Assembly (NCBI RefSeq): GCF_007655135.1
Contig: NC_045130.1
Span: 806,001-870,000 of the forward strand
Source: Punica granatum
Lineage: Eukaryota > Streptophyta > Magnoliopsida > Myrtales > Lythraceae
Direction: 5' to 3'
DNA: 64,000 bases
Every line of letters begins with the position of its first letter. Positions within the stretch are counted from its first letter, which is position 1. The notes under the pieces were generated by a model. It worked only from the letters and a program-made list of their open reading frames with translations. It did not search any database and was not told the origin of the DNA. The position numbers were made by a program, and so were the translations under genes. Positions 52,942 through 63,341 of the stretch are shown piece after piece.

Positions 52942-54137
52942 CTAATATTCTTTGTTCCCAAAGTTCTTGCACCACATCTGTGAAGGTATCGGGCGAACAG
53001 GCATATGAGGCCGTTGCTGCAAGAGAAAGCATAGCAAAACTTTCAGGTATATACTCCATATCAGAAGATGAAAACCAGAAAGGGGCATCCCAAGGATTCG
53101 GTATACAATTTATCAAGCAATTTCATGGTGCGTCAAGTAGCTTTCATTACTATGCCATTTTAGCCAAACCCCTGCCCCTTAAAGTGAAATTCTTCCTTGC
53201 TAATCTCTTTCCCCACAGTATTTCTAAGAGTAGAGTTTGCACAAGCACTTCTACCCCATCTCTATCTACAGAAGACAGCTCAACGTAGATTATGCCCTGA
53301 ACAATGGTTGATTAGTTACACTCTTGCCACGATGTTGTAACTCATGGCAGAACGTACCCCAGCCCGACCAACTTGCAATTTACATCAATAGAAGATAACA
53401 AAAGGTGGAAGAAATGGACCAACGTCCAACTCAAAAATAAAAGAAAATGCATTGCAAAAATATAATATAAAACTTGTAATGAAACCTTAGAGCCAGGGTA
53501 ATTTTCAGCTCAGGCACTACAATTATGAGAATTATACTCTGCAAGACTTTCCACGCAGCACATTCTCTTCCTAAGGAGGAACGTAAAACAACAATTTCAC
53601 AACTTTCCTCTAAACATAATTCCGTCCAAAACTCCTCCGTTCCCGATAAAAATCTGGGCATGATGTTGATAAGACTCCCCCGTGGAAGTCAATAAGATAA
53701 ATTAAACCGCTCCAATTCTGTATTAGCTCATCAATGTAATAATGTACCCTTTAGGCTTCCAAATTTTCCAGTAATTTCATTTTCAGGTCGTGCATAGTCC
53801 TCCGAGATCATTGAAATGCAAATTTCAGAAGTTTAAATGAGATATCCGATCCCCGTACAGCTCATTGCAGATAGAGAATTTCAATAGAATCAATTCTCCT
53901 AACTATCAGCTCAGCAACAAAAATTGATAAAATTGACTGAGCCAAAGGAAGTGATATGGGAACCTCGAGCTTTGCGGATGTCATGGCAACCGGAATGCAG
54001 ACGAGGACGATGCCGACCATAGCAATGGCAGTGTTGCGCTTCCAGTGCTTGGGCCTGCAGTAGGGCCCACCGGCCATGCTCCAAACCTTGCTCCTGAAGT
54101 CGCCATGGCCGTGTCCATGATCACCTCCGCCGCCCAT
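52942..54137 (-). CDS. Small His-rich single-pass membrane protein, 82 aa, conserved in plants (function unassigned)
   Basis: Two exons join in phase: 54137-53964 (58 codons) and 53016-52942 (24 codons plus stop). The N-terminus is MGGGGDHGHGHGDFRSKVWSM, then GGPYCRPKHWKRN, then one membrane segment (TAIAMVGIVLVCIPVAM) and a short tail, QRPHMPVRPIPSQMWCKNFG. I recognise the pattern as a conserved plant protein of unnamed function; it resembles small accessory subunits of mitochondrial membrane complexes in layout, but that is inference. MGGGG is chosen as start because an AG acceptor (TGTGTCTAG) lies just upstream, suggesting a leader intron; an in-frame ATG 14 codons earlier would lie before that acceptor. 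Confidence 0.75.
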
Positions 54138-54786
54138 CGGTTTTGACGATTGCACCCCCCTCTCTCTAGACACAAACACAGTATCTCAACTTCAGCTGCA
54201 AAAGCAAACCCTAATCAGCTCAGAAATCGCAAAAAAAATGCAGCTTTCCTTGGCTATGCATCACAATTTCTGTTCATATTGGACTAATATTGAGAGAGAG
54301 GAACCGAAGAACGGATTGGTCGTTAGGGTTTACCAGATGAAATCGGAGGAACAGGGAGCTCAGGGGAGTGAGGAAGAGGAAGATGGAGCTGAGTCGAGCT
54401 GAGATCGATCGTCGTGAATCGCAGGTGCTGTCCTTTTTCGTCATTTCGTGATGACACGTGGCAGCTTGGCCCATGGGCTACTTGTTACTGGGCCTGAGCC
54501 TGTCTTCTTCTTCTCCGCCCGGGTAAATACTAGTACGGAAGCTCAGCCATCCATTTCTTGCTATAAATCCGAGGTTAAAAAAAAAAGAAAAGAAAAAGGT
54601 CTCAGTACCGCGGTTTGGAATATAAATACGGGCACAAAATAGACACTTCTTCGGAAAATATTTGCATTCTACAAGGTCGTATTACTACATACTACGGGTT
54701 CTGTTCAGTATCTTTATGTCGAAACTGCAGGTTGAGAATAAGTGGTAGTTCCATTTGATTCATATCAATATCAAAGCTAGACTGAA
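54138..54786. other. Promoter/leader of the small membrane protein, nothing else seen
   Basis: It holds the minus-strand leader (about 54180-54430) of the small membrane protein gene. A GGCCCATGGGC palindrome near 54469 provides back-to-back site II elements. No gene is seen. Confidence 0.45.
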
Positions 54787-54799
54787 CTCCAAATGTGGT

Positions 54800-55521
54800 C
54801 TTTTTTTTTTTTGGCGTGAAAGGTCATAACATAACATATATTAAATACAAAAAGATTAATGGACCACATCACATCTCATCATCCCGAACAAGGAGGTGGT
54901 GAGGTGAGGGATTGAGGAGATGGCAATAGGTTCATCAATGTTACCAAACAAGGTCCAGTGGACTCAGTTATGGGGCAATAAAGTTATCGGCCCTAGGAAT
55001 ATACAAAGCTGACCAAGACATGAAGTAAATGCTGCACAAGCGAAGAGGGAGCAGTGGGACTCGAGGGAGCAGCCCAAGCGAAGATAATGTTGTTTCTATT
55101 GTCACAGCAAACTGCAGCCAGGTACGATGAGGAGGTTCCCACCGCAACATCAAAATGGAAGAAGACCAGTCGATGTTCGCCTAGTTTGGGCGGAATCCCT
55201 GAGAGGATAGTTCTGCGGAGCCAAGCATCTTCATAGTCTTTTGTTCGTCTCCTAACTTCATTTGCAGCAGCAAGTGGGGTCAGGCAGCATAGACGAAAGC
55301 CGAGTCTGATTACCAAGTTGCCACATATGGGTCCAAACAAACCACAGCCTGCAAGAGGAACTCATGGAACGTCTCCCTGGGGATTGTTCAGCGAAGGATC
55401 AGAACCAATAACTATTCTAAGTATCTAACCCAATCCAAGATTGTTATACGGGGCAGATTTGAAGTGCGGATAGGCTGAGCAAGAGAGGCCCAAACAACAG
55501 AAGCAGCATGGGCAAACGGAT
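54800..55521 (-). mobile_element. 5'-truncated LINE tail with poly(A) and candidate target duplication
   Basis: On the minus strand the translation reads like the C-terminal RNase H-like domain of plant LINEs: RLVFFHFDVAVGTSSSYLAA followed by VCCDNRNNIIFAWAAP. It ends in a 3' tail and a run of A (T12 at 54801-54812 on the plus strand). CTCCAAATGTGGT occurs at 54787-54799 and again at 55522-55534, framing the segment. The upstream part reads VVWASLAQPIRTSNLP, also LINE-like. Sequence beyond 55534 may still be LINE-like, which would weaken the duplication reading. Confidence 0.65.
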
Positions 55522-55534
55522 CTCCAAATGTGGT

Positions 55535-56023
55535 TCGGTTGGAAGGGAATGCTCTGACACCGATTTCCGAAATGGCTCCTGGAAAAAGTTCTCGTTTGAA
55601 AAGAGATTGGCTTGTCCACTCAACGAGTGCCGAAAACTGGGATCGATTGAGATGTTTTTAAGGTGTTTTTATAGCGTTAAAAGGGACAAGGGCCCTCTGC
55701 CCTTCAAGAGTTATACCGGTACAGAGTGTCACAGCCAGGGAAAGAATGGTACGCTCAATAAAGTTAAAATAGAAAAATTTCCTGATACACATATTCTTAA
55801 TAATACCGAAGCTCCCAGCATCAGAAACAATTGAACCAAACGACCCGTGAGTTATTTATTCAAAAAGAATGATATATTTCGATACAGATATTCATGTTAC
55901 AACAGATGGCCTGTTCCAGCAAATATTTGCCTCATCTAACAAGTAAAGCCAGCATTTCCATCAGAGAACTTGGATCCTTCCGTTCCTCAAGCCCATCAAA
56001 CTTTGAAGCGATCAGGAACTTGT
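55535..56023. other. Short spacer, no gene seen
   Basis: This lies between the LINE tail and the stop codon of the reductase gene. It includes the reductase 3' untranslated region. No clear feature is seen. Confidence 0.4.
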
Positions 56024-57806
56024 CTAAGCTTCAAGAGTCAACTTGACACCGTCTTTGAATGATGTGGGAGAGACGTTCAGCATCTCAACCAGCTTACTGA
56101 TATCCATGGATATATCTGCGGGGGACTTAACACCTCGGTCGACCTGAAAAGATCGATACACGTCAATAGTTGAATTTGTATAACAAATGGAAGAAAGAAG
56201 CAGTCGTTTGGATTTTGTAAGTAGAAAACGAAAACCTGATGTTCTAAGAATTATAAGCAAAAGCCCTCTATCATATATACTCACTGATGAAGCAGAAACT
56301 TGCTTGATCAAGGAGGTGTTGTATCCTCTAACATGCGCCACAGTCTCAGCCATTTGAGCACGAGAAACTCGGTCTGGTCCCCCAGCATTCAGTAGCAATC
56401 TCATCTGCTTCCCCTCTGCATAAAAGAACCACGCAAACATCAAGAATTTGAAACTTCCAGCATATAAACTTATTGGTTTCAACGAGACAGCTCCCCCTAA
56501 CATCTCATCACACATACATCTCTATTCACAAACTAGCGACTAGAATATAGATGCTCGAGATTTCATACCTGTCACCCACTTATCTGTCAGAGCTTGTATG
56601 ATCTTTACAACATCCTTGACATAAATTGGGCAGCGGAACTCGTCATCAAAGAACTGAACTTCATCTCCTTTTAAGAGGACGCCATCGATCCACTGAACTC
56701 ATTATAGCAACCAAACTGTTATATAAAGCATTAATCAAGCAAATCTTCTCTTCCTAAATAGCAATGGAGTCGGCTCAATGTTAGCTAAGATACTTGAATC
56801 AGAACGATCCTGATGTCATCCAAATGAGTGGAAGTATTCACATCATTCTTCATAAGGAAACTGCCTGTGAGGTTAATTTACCTTCCACTTTTCCTACCTG
56901 AATCAGAAGAGATTTGGGCAAAGGTGAAACAGTCTGCGGCCCGATGATGATGCTGCTCCTCAAGATTGCAAAGTTGGAGCAGTTTTCATGTATGAATTGT
57001 TCTGCTGCCACTTTCGATTTCCCATAAACATTCACAGGCTTGGTTTCATCCTCTTCCTTGTAGAAAGACTTGACACCTTCATAAACTGTTCGTTGAATGA
57101 CGTGAGTTGCAATTCCGCCATAGCAAGAGCAACAAAGGCTAAACAAACCAAGAAAAAAAATGTAGTTTGATGATAAAACTGATGGATTAGCGCGAGTTAC
57201 CTTGGTCAGTTGATAGGTGGATGAACAGATATTCCTTCTCACTGAATGTGGACAGCCACCGTAGGAGAGAAGAAGGGACGTTGATAGACATTGAAGCAGC
57301 CGGATCCGCTTCACAGGCACGAGGAATCGAAAGAGCGGCGCAGTTGACAACAAAGTCGGGCTGAAATCTCAACAAGAAGAGGTAAGGGTACAGTCTTTAG
57401 CATGAACTGCTCGACGAATTTGTTCCTTCATAAAATCGAAACCAGAGGAATCATTCTGAAGCATCGTAAGAACATTAATTTTCCTATCCCGTCAACAAAT
57501 CTATGAACTTTTACTGTCCAGGTGAAGATCACAGCTGCAGGAAGTGAATGACTCCATTAAGGGAGTGAGACTGAGACTGCGGTCACTGACCTGACCGAAT
57601 GATTGTGCAATGGCGTCCAAGCCTTGGCCCGTCTGCAGGTCGACGCGGAAGGCGAGGGAGTGAGGAATGGAGTCGAGCAGGAGCTTAGGGAGATGGGAAT
57701 GGTAAGTGAAGGCGAGATCGAAAGCATCCGAGAGCCCCTGCAGCAGGTGCTGCCCCAAGTACCCAGTCCCCCCCACCACCAGCATTCTCTTCTTCATCCC
57801 GCTCAT
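56024..57806 (-). CDS. RmlD/MAT2B-like NAD(P)-dependent short-chain reductase
   Basis: Six exons (57806-57591, 57360-57201, 57085-56898, 56692-56569, 56415-56285, 56143-56024) keep phase and give 312 residues. It is an extended SDR with a Rossmann GGTGYLGQHL at residues 11-20, NCAALSIPRACE, STDQVYEG and the catalytic pair in VYGKSK (Tyr-x3-Lys). The closest families are dTDP-4-dehydrorhamnose reductase (RmlD) and the MAT2B regulatory subunit. Features such as FRCPIYVKDVV and LLNAGGPDRVSRAQMAE fit RmlD-type sugar reductases. The substrate cannot be read from the sequence. The start MSGMKKRMLVVGG places the nucleotide-binding loop at the usual position. Confidence 0.92.
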
Positions 57807-58398
57807 CTCTCTTTCCGTACAGGCCAGAGCTTCGAAGGCGTGATAACAATGGCGGATACCAGACGGACGACCTTCTTACTGCAACGGAAGTTTCGCGCTC
57901 TGTGTCCTCCTTTCCTCCTCTCGCTGTATCTGCCCGCTCGTTTGTTAGCATCGCCATCTCGATGACCGTCACCGTCTTTTTTTTTTTTTTTTTTTCGGTG
58001 CGTGCCTAGTACTAATTCAATCGGGAGGTTAAATATTAAAAATTATTATTTTTCTAATAAATACATTTCTTGATATTTGATCTTATGTTTTCCTTACGGG
58101 AGTGTGCTTATCATTCAATCATCACTTTTGTTGATACCATCACCGTCATTTGTTGCTGACGCCGAGCATCGCCGTCGAAAAGAAAGGAAGCACGCGAGTA
58201 AGAAAGAGGGTGGGCACATGGGCCTGAATCTTCTTCGTCCGTCAACTTCCAAGTATACTGTACAGGGACCGAGCTTGATGGGCCCAAATATGGGCTGAGA
58301 CAGGGAAATTGAAAGCCCATTGGGTAAACTAGGACGAGACCGGCCCACTGGGTCTGCCACACAGTGACGCACCGACCCTCCGAGGCTGTCGATCGGTC
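57807..58398. other. Spacer between divergent transcription units
   Basis: It holds the reductase leader and the upstream part of the snoRNA promoter. Several GGGCC/GGCCC site II cores occur at 58218-58346 (GTGGGCACATGGGCC, GATGGGCCC, CGGCCCACTGGG). A T18-type run lies at about 57976-57995. No protein gene is supported. Confidence 0.45.
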
Positions 58399-58443
58399 TA
58401 GGGTTTACTTGCACACAGCGGCCACTCTATAACGACTATAAAT
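58399..58443 (+). promoter_or_regulatory. Telo-box plus TATA promoter of the snoRNA locus
   Basis: TAGGGTTT (telo-box, AAACCCTA on the other strand) lies at 58399-58406 and TATAAAT at 58437-58443, with site II cores just upstream. Telo-box plus site II is the known promoter combination of plant ribosomal-protein and snoRNA genes. Transcription should begin near 58465-58475 and run into a CT tract (about 58494-58514). Confidence 0.65.
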
Positions 58444-58562
58444 TCTTCCGTGCTCTCCCATTGTTCGCCATTCTTCATCTCATCCATCCATACCCTCTCT
58501 CTCTCTCTCTCTCTGTGCTTTCAATTGGTCGTGCAGGAATTTGATCTTCTCGGAAGGGAACG

Positions 58563-58654
58563 AAGTGAGGTCATGTGATGAGAAGAAAACTGCAACAAAA
58601 TGACCGATTAGCGTCGTGATTACCAGTATTTAAGTCTCTGATGATTTCTCACTT
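58563..58654 (+). ncRNA. Box C/D snoRNA, target unknown
   Basis: The C box GTGATGA (58575-58581) is perfect, and the D box CTGA lies at 58638-58641. The termini pair: AAGTGAG (58563-58569) with CTCACTT (58648-58654), then TCA with TGA next to the boxes, with a small internal loop. The length between boxes fits the class. The candidate guide directly 5' of the D box is TACCAGTATTTAAGTCT. I cannot match it to an rRNA or snRNA from memory. A weaker internal C'/D' pair may exist around 58590-58620. It sits 165 bases upstream of U18 on the same strand. Confidence 0.75.
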
Positions 58655-58819
58655 ACGTTCTCCGATTGGCTTTAATTTCGTCGATTGTTCTAAACTATAT
58701 GTATTCCCCGACGCAGTTCGGATTCATGCTTCATCTTCTTCGTCTGTGTCTGGTTTGTGTGTCTGTGTTTTTTTTTTTTTGGTTCCTTTTTTATTCTGGT
58801 TTGAATCAAATTTTGTGGA

Positions 58820-58905
58820 GGAGAGATATGATGAGACATTGAATTGGTCCGTGTTTCTGATTCAACCGTGACTGATAATCCATTCGCACTCTCTCTGATC
58901 TCTCC
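58820..58905 (+). ncRNA. U18: Box C/D snoRNA U18
   Basis: The C box ATGATGA (58828-58834), D' box CTGA (58857-58860), a C'-like GTGACTGA (58868-58875) and the D box CTGA (58895-58898) are all present. The terminal stem is perfect: GGAGAGA (58820-58826) pairs with TCTCTCC (58899-58905). The guide 5' of D', TTGGTCCGTGTTT, is fully complementary to the conserved 25S/28S rRNA segment AAACACGGACCAA. The position five bases upstream of D' pairs with the A that U18 methylates in yeast and human. This identifies it as U18 by guide and layout. Confidence 0.9.
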
Positions 58906-59449
58906 CAAAATTGTCCCCAAAAGCTTTTCAAACTAATATTTACGGCATCTATCTGTCCAGTCACACTTTCTCAATGCATTCATTCAAGCTGCAATGCTAT
59001 GAAGATGCACCAGTGATTTGCACAAAAAGGCAAATTCAAGTTCCATACAGTTTTTGGACATTACATGGGGTGGTCATAAACCACAAATTCAATCCATTGA
59101 AAATCATGGACATGGTGCAGAACTATGCAGCGAGCCTCTCCCTCGCTGGAACAACAAATTGAGGAAGGCTTTCGATGGCACTTTACATTGAGATACAGAT
59201 AATGCCAATGCGATGCTCGCTAAAAAAAGAATTACACCAAAGAAGAAGATACGATCAAAATTAGTTTCTGTGAAATGAAAAAGTGGGATGATGGGCAAAG
59301 TTATACAACATACTGTGTGGCTATTCCACTGTTGCTACGGAAAAATTAAATGATGGGCAAAAACTATAGACTCTTTGGCCCCGCGGTATCTGTCAACTCT
59401 GCAGTTGAAACTCGAGGATGACCAGATGGATCACCTACGCTCAGTTAAG
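58906..59449. other. Spacer between U18 and the PH-like membrane protein
   Basis: It should hold the end of the snoRNA precursor transcript and the 3' untranslated region of the minus-strand gene. No further C/D boxes with pairing ends were found. Confidence 0.45.
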
Positions 59450-61120
59450 CTACTCCTTAGGACCAAGCTGGGACTTCTCGATCAGTGACTCAATTTTCTG
59501 CACAGGAAGATGAGAAAAGGGTAAATATATGGACCCGGTGGTATGGCTATATTACTACATGAGACGACGAACAACAGTGTACATAGATGAAAAAGGTGTC
59601 ACGTACTGATTTCCACTTAGATGGAAGACAAGACTCATACCTTGACGGATTTACTAACTTCATCGAGTTTACTCAACAGCAGCTCTCCAGGTACCCCAGC
59701 AGCCCTACGTTCGATTGACGTATAGCGTGGGGAAGCAGTCATCTGCATCTCGAATAAAGCAGAACAAAATCCTGGTCACTCATGGGAGAAATGAATGCAT
59801 ACGCTGATACAAACTGTTACGGAGAATATATTTTAGTAATTTCAACTCCAACTTCTGCAATAACATCAAGTTCCGAAAACTATCCTTCAGCTTTGTAATT
59901 TTACCTTCAGACTTTTAGATGGTGATCTCAGGAAAACTGGTCCCTCATTTATTGATGCCATACGAGCCACAGTGTCCCCTTCACCGGTGATACCAGCAGC
60001 TTTCCAACCTTTACCAGCTTGTATGACCTTAGAAGCTTCTGTTATGATGATCTGCAACACAAAGACAATTTCAACTATTTTTTCTTTCCGGCAATTCTTT
60101 GAAAGAGTTCGGTTCTGAAGTTTTCCCAAGATGGAAACAAGTCCAACCACAACCTTCCTCAGCATCCCAGGATCTGAAACCCCTTGCACCTGTAGTTCAT
60201 CCACCGGGGCAGCCTTCCCAAGAGCTATGCTTTCAACTCTGAAGGTATGAATTCCATAAATAGACTGCAGCCAACCTAGATAGTAGGTACATCAGTATTA
60301 TACACCATTAGTCTAATCCAGAGACTGACGTTTATTTAGCATAATTTTTCTCGAACTGTAAAGCGTGAGAATTATATTTCGGAGATTGACATTTATGTAA
60401 ATTACACTAGAAAATTAAACACAACACACTGTTATTGGAAATCTTAGGAGCTTGCAGCATGGAATTTTATATATAACGGTGTGTAGCTATTAGGAACAAT
60501 GGCTCATTATTTCTGCTTTCCTTTCATGTACAAATGCGAAGCATCAGCAGTAAAGAACAAGCTAAAATCACAGGACAAGGAACTTCTTATAACTCTTGTG
60601 GTCCTACCTTGTTCAATAATGATATCAATCACCAAGGAAAGAGGCACTTGCTTCTCAATTGTCAGCCAACCGTAAAAGGGTATGAATGAGGGTCTTGAGA
60701 CCTTCAAGAAGAGAAAATCAGTAGAGTCAACACAAGGACAGATGAATCTATGATTCACGTGAGTATGAGTGGAGTTGGGCGGTAGAAATGTTTCCTAACC
60801 TTGTATACTATTTTAGTGGGCGTAACATATAGCTTGCGCGAGGAAACATCCTTCTGAAGGACATGTCTTCTGAAGGGCAGATATAGCAGCATAATGATAC
60901 CCACTCCCCATGCTAATACAAGAAGCAGGGATATGGATAACCATATAATTGTATCATACTTGATGTGATTCTGGGCAAGCTCTTCAAAAGAGGCAGTGTA
61001 AAGTATAGGTTCAGAAGAATCAGACCCTCCATCATCATCTATTTCAGAGTCACGATCAGGTAGCAGCCTCTCCACTGATGCACTGCGCTCCGAAAGACCT
61101 TCAGTATGCCCCATGAACAT
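59450..61120 (-). CDS. Membrane-anchored protein with bacterial-type PH-like domain (plant conserved, function unassigned)
   Basis: Six exons (61120-60800, 60701-60608, 60275-60154, 60051-59905, 59742-59641, 59497-59450) keep phase and give 277 residues, or 275 if the second ATG (MGHTEG) is used. An acidic N-terminus (SEIDDDGGSDSSEP) precedes one strong membrane segment (IIWLSISLLLVLAWGVGIIM). Next comes RKLYVTPTKIVYKVSRP with KQVPLSLVIDIIIEQGWLQ and GIHTFRVES, a pattern like bacterial YdbS/bPH2 domains (LT..R...R.G, VPL..I.DI...QG...). The C-terminal third ends in a short helix, KKIESLIEKSQLGPKE. The conserved plant family has no role that I know of. Confidence 0.82.
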
Positions 61121-63341
61121 CTTCCTCTCGAGCTAGAGATAATAAATGAAGGGATATCAGTAGCTATGAAGGTCATGGAACTAAGGGACACACCCTTCAC
61201 AATCACCGGGCCTGCTCTCATTTTTTATGGCATGCTAGAGAATGAACATACTTACCCGGAGAAACCTTTGAGAACGAGTATTTTGCTTTTTCCGCTCTCA
61301 TATATCAAGACGAGGATTGTATATGCACAGTTGGGTTTGGGGATAAATCATATAAGATGCTGCTTTGATGTTTAAGTTCAAATGATAAGCAGAAGGTCGG
61401 ATCAACAATAAGCTCCGACAACAAAAACCTCACAGAACAACTTTGCCAGCAATGGAACATTTCCATATTGCTTTTCCAGGTAAAATGAAAAGACGACCAC
61501 AGCATTACGCCTCCGCTTTCGAGCTTTATCCAGCTAAAGTAGGCACAAGATTCACCATTTTAGCAAGAAAAATCTTGCATAAAGAAAATGCAGCTAATCG
61601 CAGGCATTTCCATTTCCAGTTTTCATTTTCCTACGCTTTCTCCGATAACAAACAGATCATAGAGATTCAGAAGGTCACTGGACGCATGAACTATCCTCGA
61701 GAATCAAGACATACCATTGGCCGAAGCTCTGATTGAGGAAATTTACCTGTCACTACTTCAGAAATTCTCGACACGGTACGATGAAAATCGGACCGACGAG
61801 CTGCTGGGGTCCTCTACGATTGAATGCTTTGAGGTTTATTGGGACGAATTCCAAAGAGAGCTGTTAGCTGTGCGAAGCGAAACTACCAGTCGTCTTCAGC
61901 GCTCAGGTCCGGGGTGGGGCAGCTCTCCGGTCTGGTTTTGTTCCCAGAGTTTGAGCAATTATGTTTTGCTTTTATGGCTCTCCGAAATCTATCACATCAA
62001 TTCACACCCTTAACTTTGCATTATGTTCCATCCAGACCGGCCCATATTTGTCATGGGAGTCCGATAATAGAAGTGGGCCCAACTGAATCCCAGGTCAGAC
62101 CCGGAGCAAAGATCCACCGTCCAAATTCGCTGGGCGAAAAGTCAAAATAAATATCATCAACGGTACGGCAGCGCAGCTCGAAGAAGAAGGAAGAGGAACA
62201 GAGATACAAGAAGAAGAAGAAGAAGAAGAAGAAAAAGACGTTCTTCGTCTTCATTCATCCTCCATTGCTCTCTAGTCCTTCCTTCACGCAAGACAAGAGC
62301 TCCGTTGTCTTCGTCGTCCAGCTCAATTGAACCTTCTTACGAAGGTAATATTCATCTTCATCAACCGGTTTCCTCCATTGCTGGAGCCTATGATTGCTCC
62401 TTAGCTCGTTTCATATTTCACGACGCATTGTAGTACGATTTTTTTTTTTGGCTTAAAATCATGATAATCCTTCTCTTTAATTGTGCATGCTTAATGATGT
62501 CTTAATGTGTTCTGCGTGCTGGAGATGAGCTTTTGTTCAAGGATACTTGAGTATGAAGTACACGAGATGTTAGAGTTCTTGATCAAATTTAACCGCTGAG
62601 GTGACTTTCGGTTGTTGCGTTTTTGATTAAACGCGGTTGAATCGTGAAAATCAAAATGCAGAGGTCACAAAGGAGGATTTATCTGTTTGTTAGATAGGCA
62701 ACTGGCAAACGTTGGAAGTTTCTGCTTTAGGAGTTGGATATATATATATATATATATATATTATATAGGTTCATGTCCAATGATTAGGCTAGCAGATTTA
62801 TCAATATATTAAAGTTACTGAAATTTCCGTGTCCTTCATAGCGATACCTGATATTCTAATCTCCCATTGAAGAGCGAATGCGATATATGATTTGTTTTGT
62901 TACAATACGTTTGTGAGGAGACATGATCCTTTTCTATCGAAGTGGAAAACGTTATAATCTTTTCAAGATATATGCTTCTGATATGAAATGCATTAGCAGC
63001 TTTTCAGTTTTCCGTTTTGCAACTGATCATATCTATTGGTCGTAAATACTGAAACCTGAATAAGGATTGCAACTGAAGATTTCTTAATTTTCTGCTCTCT
63101 CTCTCTCTCTCTCTCTGTTTCTCCCTCAATATATGGCTCTTTGATGCTGTCTTCTATGCTTTCTTCTGGTTTCTTTGCTATGGTCTATTTGTTTATTGAC
63201 TGCCAATGTCAGAATTCATGCTTTGCATCTTTCTTCAAAAAAAAAAAAAACAGGCGTTTAATAGCCCAGAGCTTTGGGACAAACAACTTCTCTGGGGTTG
63301 TTTCTGGACAGAGTATGGGTAATAAGAGTACCTGATCACCA
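61121..63341. other. Divergent promoter region and DGD2 leader with intron
   Basis: Genes on either side point away from each other. An AAG tract lies at about 62208-62233 in the probable DGD2 leader. A GT donor at 62345 (TACGAAG|GTAATA) and an AG acceptor at about 63311 (TTTCTGGACAG) suggest a leader intron of about 970 bases, ending about 30 bases before the ATG. The intron contains a TA tract near 62738-62762 and a CT tract near 63095-63117. No other gene is seen. Confidence 0.5.

Noticed and set aside
52905..53288. 127-residue plus-strand frame
   Set aside because: It is antisense to the second exon of the small membrane protein gene and has no domain.
57603..57965. 120-residue plus-strand frame
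   Set aside because: It is the antisense shadow of exon 1 of the RmlD-like gene.
58080..58145. Third C/D snoRNA near the snoRNA promoter
   Set aside because: TGAT-like bases occur, but no pairing termini or correctly spaced D box were found.
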